Assembly (NCBI GenBank): GCA_013399875.1
Contig: VXAZ01001047.1
Location: 124,001 to 188,000 of the forward strand
Source: Gymnorhina tibicen
Taxonomy: Eukaryota; Chordata; Aves; Passeriformes; Artamidae
DNA: 64,000 nucleotides
Direction: 5' to 3'
Below are positions 49,302-60,652 of the stretch, one piece after another. The notes under the pieces are model-generated. The model had not been told where the DNA came from. It was given only the letters and a program-made list of their open reading frames with translations, and ran no database searches. The translations under genes and the position numbers were made by a program. Positions within the stretch are counted from its first letter, which is position 1. Each line of letters begins with the position of its first letter.

Positions 49302-49382
49302 ACTACATACATGCTTTTGTATTTTCTTCTCCCCATTTGCTAGAGGCACCATGAAGGGTGCACGGTGTGGAGTGTTACCAAT
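49302..49382. other. 81-bp spacer between two solo LTRs
   Basis: Unique sequence separating two unrelated LTRs. It begins with the right target duplication of the first (ACTAC) and ends with the left duplication of the second (CCAAT, 49378-49382). Confidence 0.85.
49378..49382 (+). repeat. Target-site duplication, left copy (CCAAT)
   Basis: CCAAT immediately before the second LTR, repeated exactly at 49961-49965. Confidence 0.9.
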
Positions 49383-49457
49383 TGTCCTGGGTTACAATGT
49401 ATTCTATTACCATGAGCTGTTGAGAGCCGGTATAGCAATGTTCCTTGCCTCCTCCCT

Positions 49458-49569
49458 CTGGACTATCTCCTGTTAATGGGCCCAACAATGCCTTGCCCTA
49501 TGACTCAGAGGTAACCCGAACCTGGGCTATCTCCTGTTAATGGGCCCATCAGTGCCTTGCCCTATGACT
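49458..49569 (+). repeat. U3 tandem duplication in LTR
   Basis: Two 48-base copies 64 bases apart, each starting CTGG(A/G)CTATCTCCTG and ending CTTGCCCTATGACT, with three mismatches between them. They lie upstream of the putative TATA box, as enhancer repeats do. Confidence 0.92.
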
Positions 49570-49691
49570 GACCATCCCATTGTGAGATGCTCCGCCCAGG
49601 GGGAAGGAACCAAGCATTCCCACCAGGATAAAATCTGGGGCCTGGAACAGCAGACTTACCTACTGGGATCCCAGAGGACAAGATCTACACC

Positions 49692-49759
49692 GCTGGATTT
49701 TCCGAGGAAGACCAGACCCTCCTACAACACTGCTGGACCTTCAGAGGAAGACCAGACCT
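49692..49759 (+). repeat. Second tandem duplication in LTR
   Basis: Two 28-base copies with a 40-base period sharing GAGGAAGACCAGACC. They lie downstream of the TATA-like box, in the presumed R region or leader. Confidence 0.88.
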
Positions 49760-49935
49760 TTCAACAGAACCATCGCTCCAGGAGGACTGCAGTCACCATC
49801 TAATTGGACTGTTACCAATCCCCGATTATCAGGGGGTCAGGTTTGTGCTCTGACCTTGTAGGTGGGTTGTTTTTTTGCGCTACTGCATTTATTTTATTTT
49901 TCCTATTAAATTGTATTTCTGACTTGGACTCTCTC

Positions 49936-49957
49936 ACTAGTTTGTTTTCAAACTAGT
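49936..49957 (+). other. Perfect hairpin at LTR 3' end
   Basis: ACTAGTTTG (49936-49944), a TTTT loop, then CAAACTAGT (49949-49957): nine uninterrupted base pairs ending three bases before the CA terminus of the LTR. Confidence 0.9.
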
Positions 49958-49960
49958 ACA

Positions 49961-49965
49961 CCAAT
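49961..49965 (+). repeat. Target-site duplication, right copy (CCAAT)
   Basis: Exact copy of 49378-49382. Confidence 0.9.
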
Positions 49966-51299
49966 GCTCAAGTATGTTGTACACAGCCCACATGGTGTTT
50001 AAAGGACTTAAAGTCTAGGAGGAAAAAAAGAGCGGAAGAAGCAGGAAAATTTTAAAATATTTCCCATTTCAGATTCACTTAGACTTAGCTGCATGTATCT
50101 TTTTGGCCATTTGTTAGCAGCTGCCAGTACGCAACCATGCGCAAAGGGAAAATGTATTCTAGTTAAAGATTGGCTTATAGCCTCATCAGCCAAGTTTTAT
50201 TGCTCTTAAAGCACAGCAAGACAAATATTCCTATTGAACTTGTTGCATAGGGACTGCAGATAGCAGGACAGTAATTTCTTGCATAAGTACTTTTAGCAGG
50301 AGAAAGCAGAGTTACACTAGGAGGGAAACAGGAACTTCTAAAAATAAAATGTCTAGAAAATAAGATGAAAACATAGAATTGCTAGGCTCTCAATTTGAAG
50401 TAATTCTTTTTTTTTTTTTTTGCTGAGAAGGTTCCCAAGACTCAAAATGTTTTATGTGTCCTGTGAGTTCAGAACACCCTAAATACAGTAGCATATGTCT
50501 GTGCTGTTTAACCAAATACTTCAATAATTGGAACTATTTTTCTTTTTTCTTTTTTTTTTCTTTCTCTTTTTTTCTTTTTTCTTTTTTTTTTTCTGTGTAT
50601 GTGTGTGTATAGAAGGGAATATTATTTATAACCATCTAAGGTCTGGTACAGCATTTCTGAACCAATGCCATTCTATACATCAATGTTACAGTTGTTCTAT
50701 ATTAATCTAATTGTTTTAACAACATTGGAAAGTTTGTTCTGAACTAACATATATATTTACATGTTCTACAGTTCTAGCCTGTTGGGTAATGAGGTCCTAA
50801 AGAAGGTTACAGCACTACCTTTTACACTAGTATTAAGAAAAAACCCACCAAAATACATACCTATTCAAGGACCTCCCAGTATTATTAACATCTCCAGGAA
50901 GTCACAGTCTAGCTAAACTCATGTAGGATTTGAAGTGGCAAAACTAAGGAATGCAGTTTCTGCAAAGAGAAACACCCTAGGGGACGGTAGAGAAGAAAGA
51001 TCTCATAGTATTCAAAAATGAGATGGCCAAAAATATTACAGTAGGTAAATAAAAATGTAAAAGTCATTTAAGCCAGCAAGAACAGAGAATGAGAGTTTAC
51101 ACTGTTTCTATTCTGGAAGGCTGCTGTCCTTGTCTCTGGTAATATTTGCTTTTACCCCTTCCGCAATGTGTTGCATCACACCCAATGACAATGGCTGGTA
51201 CTGATATTTTAAAATAAAATCTAAGTCTAAGGAAAAGTCATCAGCTGACTGGAGTTTCATTAGTAAAAGAGAAAGGCACTTTTTCAGTGATTTCATATT
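49966..51299. other. Unique DNA with pyrimidine tracts
   Basis: No gene recognised. Includes a T15 run at 50407-50421 and the long pyrimidine tract listed next. Confidence 0.5.
50535..50594 (+). repeat. 60-base homopyrimidine tract
   Basis: An almost pure T run with regularly placed C, free of purines for about 60 bases and followed by a short (TG)n stretch. It could serve as a triplex-prone or simple slippage site. The Phe-rich frame across it is an artefact. Confidence 0.9.
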
Positions 51300-51368
51300 C
51301 ATAGAATCATAGGACGGTTTGGGCTAGAGGAGACCTTAAAGATCATTTAGTTCCAGTGCCCCTGCCAT
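51300..51368 (-). mobile_element. CR1 LINE 3' scrap, minus strand
   Basis: About 70 bases: ATAGAATCATAGGACGGTTT, GGAGACCTTAAAGATCATTT, then CAGTGCCCCTGCCATTC. It matches the last bases of CR1 in reverse complement and is the shortest copy here. Confidence 0.85.
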
Positions 51369-52712
51369 TCACTGAACTTGAAGTCAGTTCTTTCCTAAGA
51401 ATGTACCCCAGTACTGTACTCTGCAACAAGCTGCACTCTGAGGTACAGAATGTAAAACCTCGTGATTTCCTTTGTACACATGTGGGCATGAATGTGCATG
51501 TGTTTATGTGTGCATGTGCAGGCTTCTTTCCTTTTCTCATTTATTTTTAAAACAATGAAAATATTTATACATAAACATATTATTAGTCCAAACTTTTAGT
51601 CCGAATAGCAAAGAATCCTTCTACCACCCACTGGGATGATGTTACTGACTTTGTTATGTACAAGATAGATCGGGGTGGTAGGAAATATTATATTAGGTCC
51701 CATCAAAAAGAGCTGTGCAGACTGACGAGAAGTCACATCATGGCCCAGTGCTAAGACCAAATTTTTAGACACTGCTAATGACTCATTCTTGGAGCTGCTA
51801 ACGAGGAAACCCACAAGAGGGAACCAGCAAGAGGAAACCCTTGAACCTGAGCACTGCTTCAGGCACTTCTGAAACTATAACTCATCTGAATAATATACAG
51901 CTGTAATTTTAAATTTGTGGTTAAAACCAATTGCCGATGGAGTTTTAGCATCCTTCTTTGCAGAAATCTCAACACTGAGACCAAAATCCTGCATCCATCT
52001 TCTCAAAACTATCAGAGTAGAGATTTAAGATACAAATCAATAATTTCCACAAAGGTCAAGCTGATTGCACCACAGTGGGATTAAGGCCATCAAAAAACAG
52101 GCTCAAACTGCCCTCACAGACAAATACCACAATTTTACTCCAGGATTTAATCACAGTTCATCTCCAATGGAAAAGTGATAGAGGAAGTACAAAATAAGAA
52201 ATGAAATGAAACCATCTTATTTTTTCCACACAGAGGTTTCATAACAGTTGCTTAAAGAATTCAAGCCAATAGACCTCATATACGTTTGAAAGCAATAATT
52301 TAAATGCATGTGTGTAGGAAACAGCAACAGCTATTTCATTTCTCGTTGTACTTCTTACCACTTTACTTCCAATGCACATACATTTTTAATTGCCTAGCTA
52401 CCCTGTATTATCTTTTACTATTCTTAGTCTAGGAAGTATTATTGGATGAGCTTTATCACTTTAATTGTTTTAATTTAATGTTGTTCTTTTTAGTAGAAAA
52501 TCTAATTTGAAATGGCAAAGGGTTAATTATGGAATTTTCCAAGGGAATGTCCCAAGGAAAGAAAAATAGATGGGATAAAAATCACTGAAATGCTAATTTT
52601 AGAATCTAATTTCTACTTCTAATTTTACTTCATAAGGTACTCATATTAACCCTACACATGGAGAAATATCTCTAAGATATACTATGCTTTTAATGTTCTG
52701 TCATTCCACATT

Positions 52713-52725
52713 AAAAAAAAAAAAA
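52713..52725 (+). repeat. Poly-A run (13 A)
   Basis: Thirteen consecutive adenines without an associated element. Confidence 0.85.
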
Positions 52726-54429
52726 TAGACCACATGTTAAAGATGAACCCTAAGCAAGTTTTTATTTAATTCAATGCATTTACACACCTGATTAAACATG
52801 CATATCTGAAGACTTCCATGTGTCATTTAAAGTATAAGTAGATGTAATTATATGTAACAAGCTCTTTGTCTTTCCCAAACTCAGGGTCCTGAACTCCACA
52901 GTTTAACTATGGCTATTTGTTTAATAATTTCATTTTGCTGGATTCAAGTGTTTTCAGAGACTTTATATGAATACTTGAGACAGGATAGTTTTAGGCAAAC
53001 TAAGATCACAAAAGGTATAAACAAACTCTCTGCTGCTCAACAAACGTGCATACAGCCACAGCCACAGATCCCTGCTGGGAAAGAAGTCCAGACCAAAAGT
53101 TTTTGCATGTGAAATCTGAACCCAAAATCTTGTGTTTTGGGGAGATGCAGACAGAGTGTTAGCTAAGGAGATTTGTTTTCATGAAAGCTGTGCATTTAGA
53201 GAGGAGGGTATTTCAGAGAATGGTCTGTTGTTTCCCAAAGAACCAAAATCCTATTCCTGCACTGACACATCCAGCGACTGCTGAAGTTTGGGCAGAAGAA
53301 ACTCCTCTGTCACTGAAATTTTCATATATTTACCAAAACTGCAAAAAAACACAGAGCAAAAGTGCTTGGGAGAGCACTTCAGCTGATCTGCCTCTGCTCT
53401 CCCTCGTTCCTCATATCTGGGGACTGCTCATTGGTTACTGTCTCAGCTGGCCGGTTTTGTTTGTTCAGACTGTAAAAGGAAAAGCCCATCTTCTCAGGAG
53501 TTTGCCAGTGCAATGAAACAATCTGCAGTGCTGACTTCCCAGGAGATTTTCTGATTTGAGAAAGATATTAAGTCTCAGAAAGAAACACTGGATTTAAAGG
53601 GCAGTAAATCTGTACAACAGTCCCGCACTTCTGCATCTGTATTTCTAGTCTCATATACATCTGTGGACAATTAATTTGGTCGGCCACATGAACCTTCCTC
53701 TTAGAGAGGCCAGCAGGCCTCACTCCGCACACAGGAATAAGACACAAGGCAACCAGCTTCATTTTCAACGCTGCCTGTTCACTGTATCAATTTGAGCAAA
53801 TCAGTTTGAATAGATCAGCAAAGTCCTCAGCTTCCAATTCTACAAAGTGAAAATGACATAACTTCTTGACATTCGCAAGGCACTCTCAGCTACTTGAGTG
53901 AAGAGAGGCCAGCTTTGGAAACTTGTTTTTTAAACAAATTTCTAATTAGTCTTGGGAAAATCTTCCAAGTCCCATTGCATAGCACTGGAAGTTGAATCCT
54001 TTACCTGTCTTTATTAAAGTCACTCTTCCTGCCCACACATACGCACACACTTCTCATAAATTTCTCAAACCTCTGCACTTTGCTGGCAAGACATTCCTCA
54101 TAAAACTCTCAAACAGGCCATTTGTACACTGGCTATTAAATATATTCAGAAAAAGACAAAGTTTACAACTGGCAAATGGAAACAACCAAGTTTATTCTTC
54201 ATATATTAAATCAAATGAGAATCTTGGGTCATGTAGCTGTTACACAAATTGAATCTGTCCTATACTGGAGCCACACAACAGGGTATATGTACTTGTCTCT
54301 TCACTTAACTTGTCAGCTCTCCATCAAATTTGTAAATAGATGAAACTTAGATTATAAATTATTCTACCACCTTTGATTATTTATTTACACATGCAGGAGA
54401 AAAATGCAAATTTGTCTGCACAAAATTAC

Positions 54430-54454
54430 TATATATAGCATATATATATATATT
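54430..54454 (+). repeat. Short (TA)n stretch
   Basis: CTATATATAGCATATATATATATAT-like sequence, an interrupted TA microsatellite. Confidence 0.8.
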
Positions 54455-57400
54455 TATGCACTGTAACTGCTCATAAGGAATTCATTTGGAAAACTATTTT
54501 CTGATAATTATCTTCTGTGGAAAATCCTGTTTGGAATCTTATCTTTTTAGCATTCATCCACGTGCTTTACTCAACTGAAGGACTAACAATGCACTGTAGT
54601 TTATGTCTGGCCTCTAGATGATGCTACAATGCTTTTAACTCTCTGACATTAAATAGTATGTAACAGGCAAGCAACTTTGAACTGTACTTACAACATTTGG
54701 TACAGTAGCTGGAGAAGTGACTCTGTTTACAAAAACAGAAGCAGAGAAGGACCAAGACCTTTTCCTGTAGAGGGTTTCTGCTGCAAGTGGGTTGATGATA
54801 AGCACAAGATAAAAATTTTATTAGAATTGTTTAGCTTTATTTCATAAAGAAGACCCTGTAACGTTCTGCAATCTGTAGCAACAGCTCTCAAAATCCTTAT
54901 CCCACATCCTCAGAATGCTCCACCACCATAAAGTACCATTCATTCCAATCTAATCTGCCTTACATGCCGTGTATCTGTCACACATGTATGTGGCTCACTG
55001 GCAGATAACCATTGGTAACATGATGATTATAGAAAATTTCACTAGTTTCAGCACAGAATTTCCTGGCGACTCAGCCTGATTGCAGAGCACATTAACTGCC
55101 ATGGCACTGTCCGTGTCGTCCCACTGAGAGACAAGTTTCTCCCACTTTGGGGAGCACTTCTAGCTGTGCCTAACATCACCACTGAATAGACCTTGGCTGT
55201 TTCCTAATCCTTCTGTTTCCCGTTCCTCACTGATGACTTCCTGTCCACCTGCTGCCCAGATCCATGAAAGGATGCAGGAAGCCTACATTTATGGTTCCAA
55301 CAGTAAAAAGCCGAAAACAAGAGTTGCAGGCAAGCCACCAAGACAGTAAAAAAAGGGTTGGGTTTGTTTGGTTTGTTGTTGAGGCTTTTCTAGAAAATCA
55401 GATGCACTACAGCAAACTAGTGAATTTGGCCTCAACTTGGCTTCTTGGGAAAAGGCTTAATGTTGTGAGAAGGATGTGATGAGGTTCTGACAGGTATTAG
55501 TACCTTACATTTAAAAGTAGTTCAAAACTTCGATAGAGTGAGTCAAATCAGTGACAGATTATTCATTTTAATCCTTAGAAAGGAAGCTATAATTTAAAAA
55601 TTTGTATTTTTCACCTGATTGTTCCTGGTGATTGTAAAGCCAATGTAACTAGCCAATGGCAGCCATGCTGCCATCAACATGTCAGGTTATGTTACACTGT
55701 CACACAGAAGACCTCCCTTAAGTTGTTTGGCAATAAGTGCAACTGGAGACATACTAAGTGATTAACATATTAAGAATTCTCAGATACTGCGCTCCCCATA
55801 GTGGTTATATTCTGATTTCTTTAACATGCAGGGCTGCAAAAAAAGCATTGATCAGTGTTGATGATTTTGCAGGTGGTACCACTTCCACACATCAAAAGAA
55901 CTGATCTGTTGGGAAGGCTGATTTTCAGCCTCACATCCAGGTTACTATAAGGATGTCTAGACAACCATTCCTACTTTGCCATGTAGTCTTTTCCCTACTG
56001 CAGAGACCAAGGGAGTCTCCTGGTTTAGACAGTTCTACTGCCTCAGACAAGCTGACTTTTCTGTAGCGTTTTTCTAGATTAAACTAACTAACAATAACTA
56101 TACACTAAGCTTTAATCCTAATGCTATCACTAACTCTGAACACAAACTGGGGCCCCTATAGCCTGGAGAAGACAGTAAAATAATGAATTTACCGCGTGCC
56201 CATATAATTGTAGTTCACTCATATGAAGGAACTAATTACCTGCAGGGCGTGCTCAGCATCACTCAGTGGCCTGCAGCCAAATGAGTCCTTGTAAACTGGG
56301 GAAGAGGTGGAAAGGAACTCTACATCTTTCAATTTTTTCACTCCTAGCTGCTGCCAAAGACCTCAGCCTTTGGGGCCAAGAGATAAATATGTCAGTGTCT
56401 ACAGTTGTGTGGAAGATTATTTATGGGAGATGGGGGAGGGAGTTCACATTTGCCTTTGCATGAGGTAATCAGTTCCTGTGTATACCTCAGGAAGCTGTTA
56501 CAAGGCTTAAAAAAAATTAAGAGGAGATTATCTTATGCTTTCAGTGTCTGTCTAAAGTGTTGCACAACAGTTTCTCTGAGCATATGGATCTGTAGTTAGG
56601 CACAGTGGTTCACAGATCAGCCAGACAGCAAAGTCTTTCAAAAAGGAGGTGTGGAAAAAAACACCAAGAGGACCAGCAGCTGAAGAATAGTCATGGTTAC
56701 AGCTTCTGACAGCTCTTCAGGCTGGAGAGAGTGTTTTCCATGACAGCCCCTTTAACATTAACCACTTCCTTGTCCTGATTAGATGGCAATGGCACATCAA
56801 GCAAGGGGAGAATTCTAGCAGGCAGCGCTGAAACAGATGGCACTGACACAGCGCTCCTCCTGCCAGCTGCCTGGGAAGGAGCTCTCTCTACCCTGTAATA
56901 AAAATGGCATGAGTTCAGGTTCATTCCCACAGCACGCACTCTCTGCATCAGAGGAGAGGCATCTCAGGAGCAGAGGATGGAGCATGGCACAGGAACAAGC
57001 AAACCTGCAAGGGAAAGGCTCATGAATGATTAGATTCTAGCAAGTCTGAAGTTCCAGATAGTTAATAGAAACCTTCAGCAACTAGGTTCATTTCCAGTTG
57101 TAAATATAAAAGGAGAACATAGCAAATTATGATATAGATGTGCAACGTTAAAGCCCAGTTTGAATCAAAAGATTACATGATTTATTTGTTCTCCTTGCTA
57201 ATGCTCTTGTAAGTATTTCTTTCAAATATTGGCTTGAATTTCCACAGATGGGTAGATGAAAAAATACCCTACCATGCTAGGACAGGAAAGATTTTTTGAG
57301 ACAGTAGCATTTGCCTATTTACAAATATTTTTTGGTTTCAACATCTTTATACTTCTTTTCCCTTTCAGATATGTTTATTTCACTTTTTTTTGTCATAATA

Positions 57401-58090
57401 AGGCATAGGTAATTCAGTGCAATAGTCATGATATAAGACCGGCCACAAAAAAATAAGCTCCTGGGTTTATCATTCAACCTCTGCCATTTTTCATGATTTT
57501 CAGAAGATGTGTATCTCTGGGGTTTTTCTGTGTAATATCTCTAGCAGACCCAACTCCCCCACAGCAATTACAGGTCAGTAGATGTTGTTGAAACACACAT
57601 CACTAATCATGGAAATCACAGGAGCAAACAAAATCTACCCAGTCTAAAAGACTAAGGTGTGTAACTGTAATAAACACCTTTCCTACAATCAAATAAGGCC
57701 AGGGCAAGGAGAGTTTTCCTTTATTCCATCCCTTATGTGTAAATGCTTGTTTCACAGAGTTCCCTCACAAAAATAAAAAATAAATAAAAAGATCATTCTA
57801 CAATAAAAGCTCCAAACAGCATCTCTCTATAAGAGCACAGCATTTTAGGTTATTTTGAAACAATGCCATTTAATTTCTAAGAATTAGTAAATCAAGATAT
57901 AGACCAGAGAGAGCTGATTTCTTTCACCTATCTGCCAGCAATATTAATTTCTTTACTCCAGATCTCTGACACAGAATAAATTATCTGAAAGAAACCAACA
58001 AAAATAACACCTTAAAAAGCTCTGCCAATATATATGAGCTTGGTTAGAGCGAGCAGCCCTCATAGCCATATTGTACAGTCATTAAATCCC

Positions 58091-58179
58091 AGAGTCATAG
58101 AATCATTAAAGTTGTGAAAGACTTCTAAGACTGAGTCCAGCTGTTGACCCAGAACTACCATGTTCACCACTAAACCATG
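58091..58179 (-). mobile_element. Host CR1 fragment, left part (interrupted)
   Basis: A CR1 3' end in reverse complement starting AGAGTCATAGAATCATTAAA and ending CACCACTAAACCATG. In intact copies of this subfamily the text after AAACCATG is a TCCC(C/G)AAGTGCCACATCC-type block. Here that block appears only at 58672, after an inserted second CR1. Confidence 0.88.
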
Positions 58180-58671
58180 CCACAGAATCCTAGACTCATA
58201 GAATGGTTTGGGTTGGAAGGGACCTTACAGACCATCCTGTTCCAACCCCCCAGCTGTGGGGACAGAGACACCTTTTATTGGATCAGATTGCTCAGAGCCC
58301 GATCCAACCTGACCTTGAACACTTTCAGTGATGGAGCATCCACCAATTCTCTGTTCCAGTGCCTCACCACTCTCACAGTAAAGAATTTCTTCTTAATATC
58401 TCATCTAAATCTACTCTCTCTCAGTTTGAAGCCATTCTCCTTGTACTGTCACTACATGCCCTTGTAAAAGTTTCTTTTCATCTTTCTTGTAGGCTCCCTT
58501 CAGGTACTAGACAGTTGCAATTAGGCCACTCTGAAAAATCCCAATTCTCTTAGCCTTTCCTTAGAGAAGAGATGGTCCATGAACCTCGAGTTTGTCCGGG
58601 TCCCTGAGGGTGGCATCACATCAGGTATGTCAACCTCACCATTCAGCTTGGTGTCATCTGAAAATTTGCTG
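58180..58671 (-). mobile_element. CR1 LINE 3' fragment inserted into another CR1
   Basis: A younger, 492-base CR1 3' end in reverse complement. It begins with two terminal octamer-like units (AGAATCCTAGACTCATAGAATG). It then follows the common order: GGGTTGGAAGGGACCTTA, CTGACCTTGAACACTTTCAG near 58308-58327, CAGTGCCTCACCACTCTCAC near 58358-58377, ACTACATGCCCTTGTAAAAG near 58451-58470, and ATTCAGCTTGGTGTCATCTG near 58641-58660. It interrupts the older copy whose parts flank it. Both lie on the minus strand. Non-coding. Confidence 0.92.
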
Positions 58672-58728
58672 ATGTCCCCAAGTGCCACATCCACATATCT
58701 TTTGAACATTTCCAGGGGTGGTGACTGG
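58672..58728 (-). mobile_element. Host CR1 fragment, right part
   Basis: Resumes the interrupted CR1: CCCCAAGTGCCACATCCACA near 58676-58695, then CTTTTGAACATTTCCAGGGG and GTGGTGACTGG. The three bases ATG occur at both edges of the insert (58177-58179 and 58672-58674), a possible short target duplication. Confidence 0.85.
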
Positions 58729-60597
58729 AATTTTTCTAAGGAGACTGTGCTTAGAAAGGGAATGGAGGTAGCAGTTCAGCTGGGGCTTCATGTGCAACCC
58801 AGTGGGGGCAGTGGGTTGTGCCTCTCTTTGCCAGGTCCAGCTCTGAGTGGAACTGACCACAACCAGGGCTGACTGCCTTGTCATATTTTCCACTGATGTA
58901 GCCAGTTCAGGTTTAATCAGATGCTGGTAGGGGCACAAGGCAAGAGGGCCATGAAGTTTGCCAGAATGCAGTTCAGCTGGAAAAAGTTTTTGAGCAACTT
59001 TGATTCAGTAATGTGAGGTTAAACTGGAGGGAAGCTTTGAGTCATGGGGATTTTAATCTGGGACGAGACACCCCAGAGTCTGTTCCTTGCATTGCAGAAC
59101 TGCAGCGTTGAGGCAAGGCACTGGAGTTAGCAATAGGCTGAAGGTCAGAGCAGAACGTGCAGCGTGTCAAATGATTCAGAGAATAAACAGACTCAGGAAG
59201 GGCAAACACACAGGCTCCAGAGGCAACACAATAGACTGACCTTCTCAACTTTCTTTCTTCAGCCTACCACGTCACCAGACGTAAACGCAGGCAAGGAGAT
59301 AAAATAAATGAAAGATGGATCTCAGCAAGTGGTCAGGCTTTCAGCTACTGGCTGCTCAAGCTGCCTTGTGTAACAGAGTGCAGGGATGAACACGAAAACA
59401 AGCAGAGTGTTTCTAACCAGCTGTTTCAGCTTTAGTACCAACCTGGAAAATATTAGCAGTTGCATTTTCAAATAGCTCAAGAAAAAGAAAAAAGAGGGTG
59501 GAGGAGAGAAAAAGCTTAAAAAACATTCCACTGCAGGTATAGATTTGATACAATTCCTCAGAGAAGGCATTGGGCAATGGATTTATTTGAATATGTTGTA
59601 CAATGTAAAAGAGCAATTAGAGCTAAAGAAAGAATTTCAGCTGGTTTTTGTCTGTCAAAAGATATAAATTCATATTACCCAAATTTTTCACAAATACACA
59701 TCAAGCTCATCAGATTTTCACAGTCAAAAACAGCCTCTAAAAGCCAAAACATTTCAAGTTTTTCAGAACAGAATATTAAAATTCTAGCCTCAAAAGGTTT
59801 TGAAAACATTTTAGTTTTTATTCAACAGCAAATTAAAATGAAACCAAATGTTTAACCTGGAACAGTCCCCCACACCCTTGATTAAACCAGCAAAACATAA
59901 ATAAACCAAAAAAAAAAAAAGTCAATTATTTGCACAGCTGGACTACTAATTAGGAAATAAAGGCAACAAAATTGATGTCTGACTAGTGACTACCACATCC
60001 TACTCCAATATGGTCTTTGAATAAAATACAAGCAAGAAAGACTAAAGCAGCTTTGAACAGCTCTTAGGCGAAAGGCTGGATCTCCCAACATATTCCCACA
60101 TCAGCTGGGTGCTTATATCATTAAAATTCAGCTATAAAAGGCCTGTGACCACCAGAGAATTTGTGCAGGTGAAATCACCAACAGGAAGTTAATAACTGTC
60201 TTTCCTTGAAGGAATAAATTCAAGCCAAACACACAAATATAAGAAATTTCCTTTACAGATTTGAGATCCAGAGCCAAGAGGTGCTGCATGAAGGTTTCAC
60301 TACCCTTGAAAACTTTCTTCAGCAATAAAAATGGACCACAGACTAAAAGGAAATAGAGCAAGAGGAAGGAGCTCCTCTGCCCTTATGCTGAGCTGACCCT
60401 GGACTGATGACAGCTTCATTTTCCACTTGGCACAGGATGATTTTGGAACGCCCCCAACTGTATGAGAAGTGCTCCCAAAAATCCTGTGGCCCACTTTTGA
60501 CCTGAAGCAGAGTCCAGCAGCATGGGTGAATCAGATCACTTAACACCTTGTCAGAAATAGAATAAAATAATAAAAAATAAATGAAAAATCCAATACA

Positions 60598-60652
60598 AAA
60601 GAGGAAGAGGGAGCGGGAGAAAAAAAGGGAGAGGGAGAGAGAGGAGTAGGAG
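60598..60652 (+). repeat. Purine-rich tract
   Basis: About 55 bases of A and G (GAGGAAGAGGGAGCGGGAG, A7, then GGGAGAGG repeats), broken by a single C and a T near the end. Confidence 0.88.

Larger units (their letters stand above)
49383..49960 (+). mobile_element. Complete solo LTR with internal duplications
   Basis: A 578-base element beginning TGTCCTGGGTTACAATG and ending AACTAGTACA, bounded by perfect CCAAT duplications. On the plus strand it has a TATA-like ATAAAAT at about 49628-49634 and an ATTAAA poly-A signal at 49905-49910, giving the usual promoter-to-poly-A order. Two internal tandem duplications are visible: a 48-base block at 49458-49505 repeated at 49522-49569 with three mismatches, and a 28-base block at 49692-49719 repeated at 49732-49759. 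The first lies upstream of the TATA-like box, where duplicated enhancers are common in retroviral U3. The extreme 3' end forms a perfect hairpin. No retroviral genes adjoin it. A different family from its neighbour at 48702. Confidence 0.92.
51369..58090. other. Unique DNA, no gene seen
   Basis: About 6.7 kb with no recognised transposon. Small features: a TG-rich stretch at about 51478-51522, a poly-A run (52713-52725), and an AT-dinucleotide stretch at 54430-54454. A section at about 52740-52870 is AT-rich with several ATTA-like words. Frames of up to 111 codons (53181-53516) show no recognisable motif. Confidence 0.5.

Noticed and set aside
48702..49960. A single provirus with two LTRs and deleted interior
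   Set aside because: The two LTRs differ in sequence and each has its own target-site duplication, so they are separate insertions. No gag, pol or env sequence lies between them.
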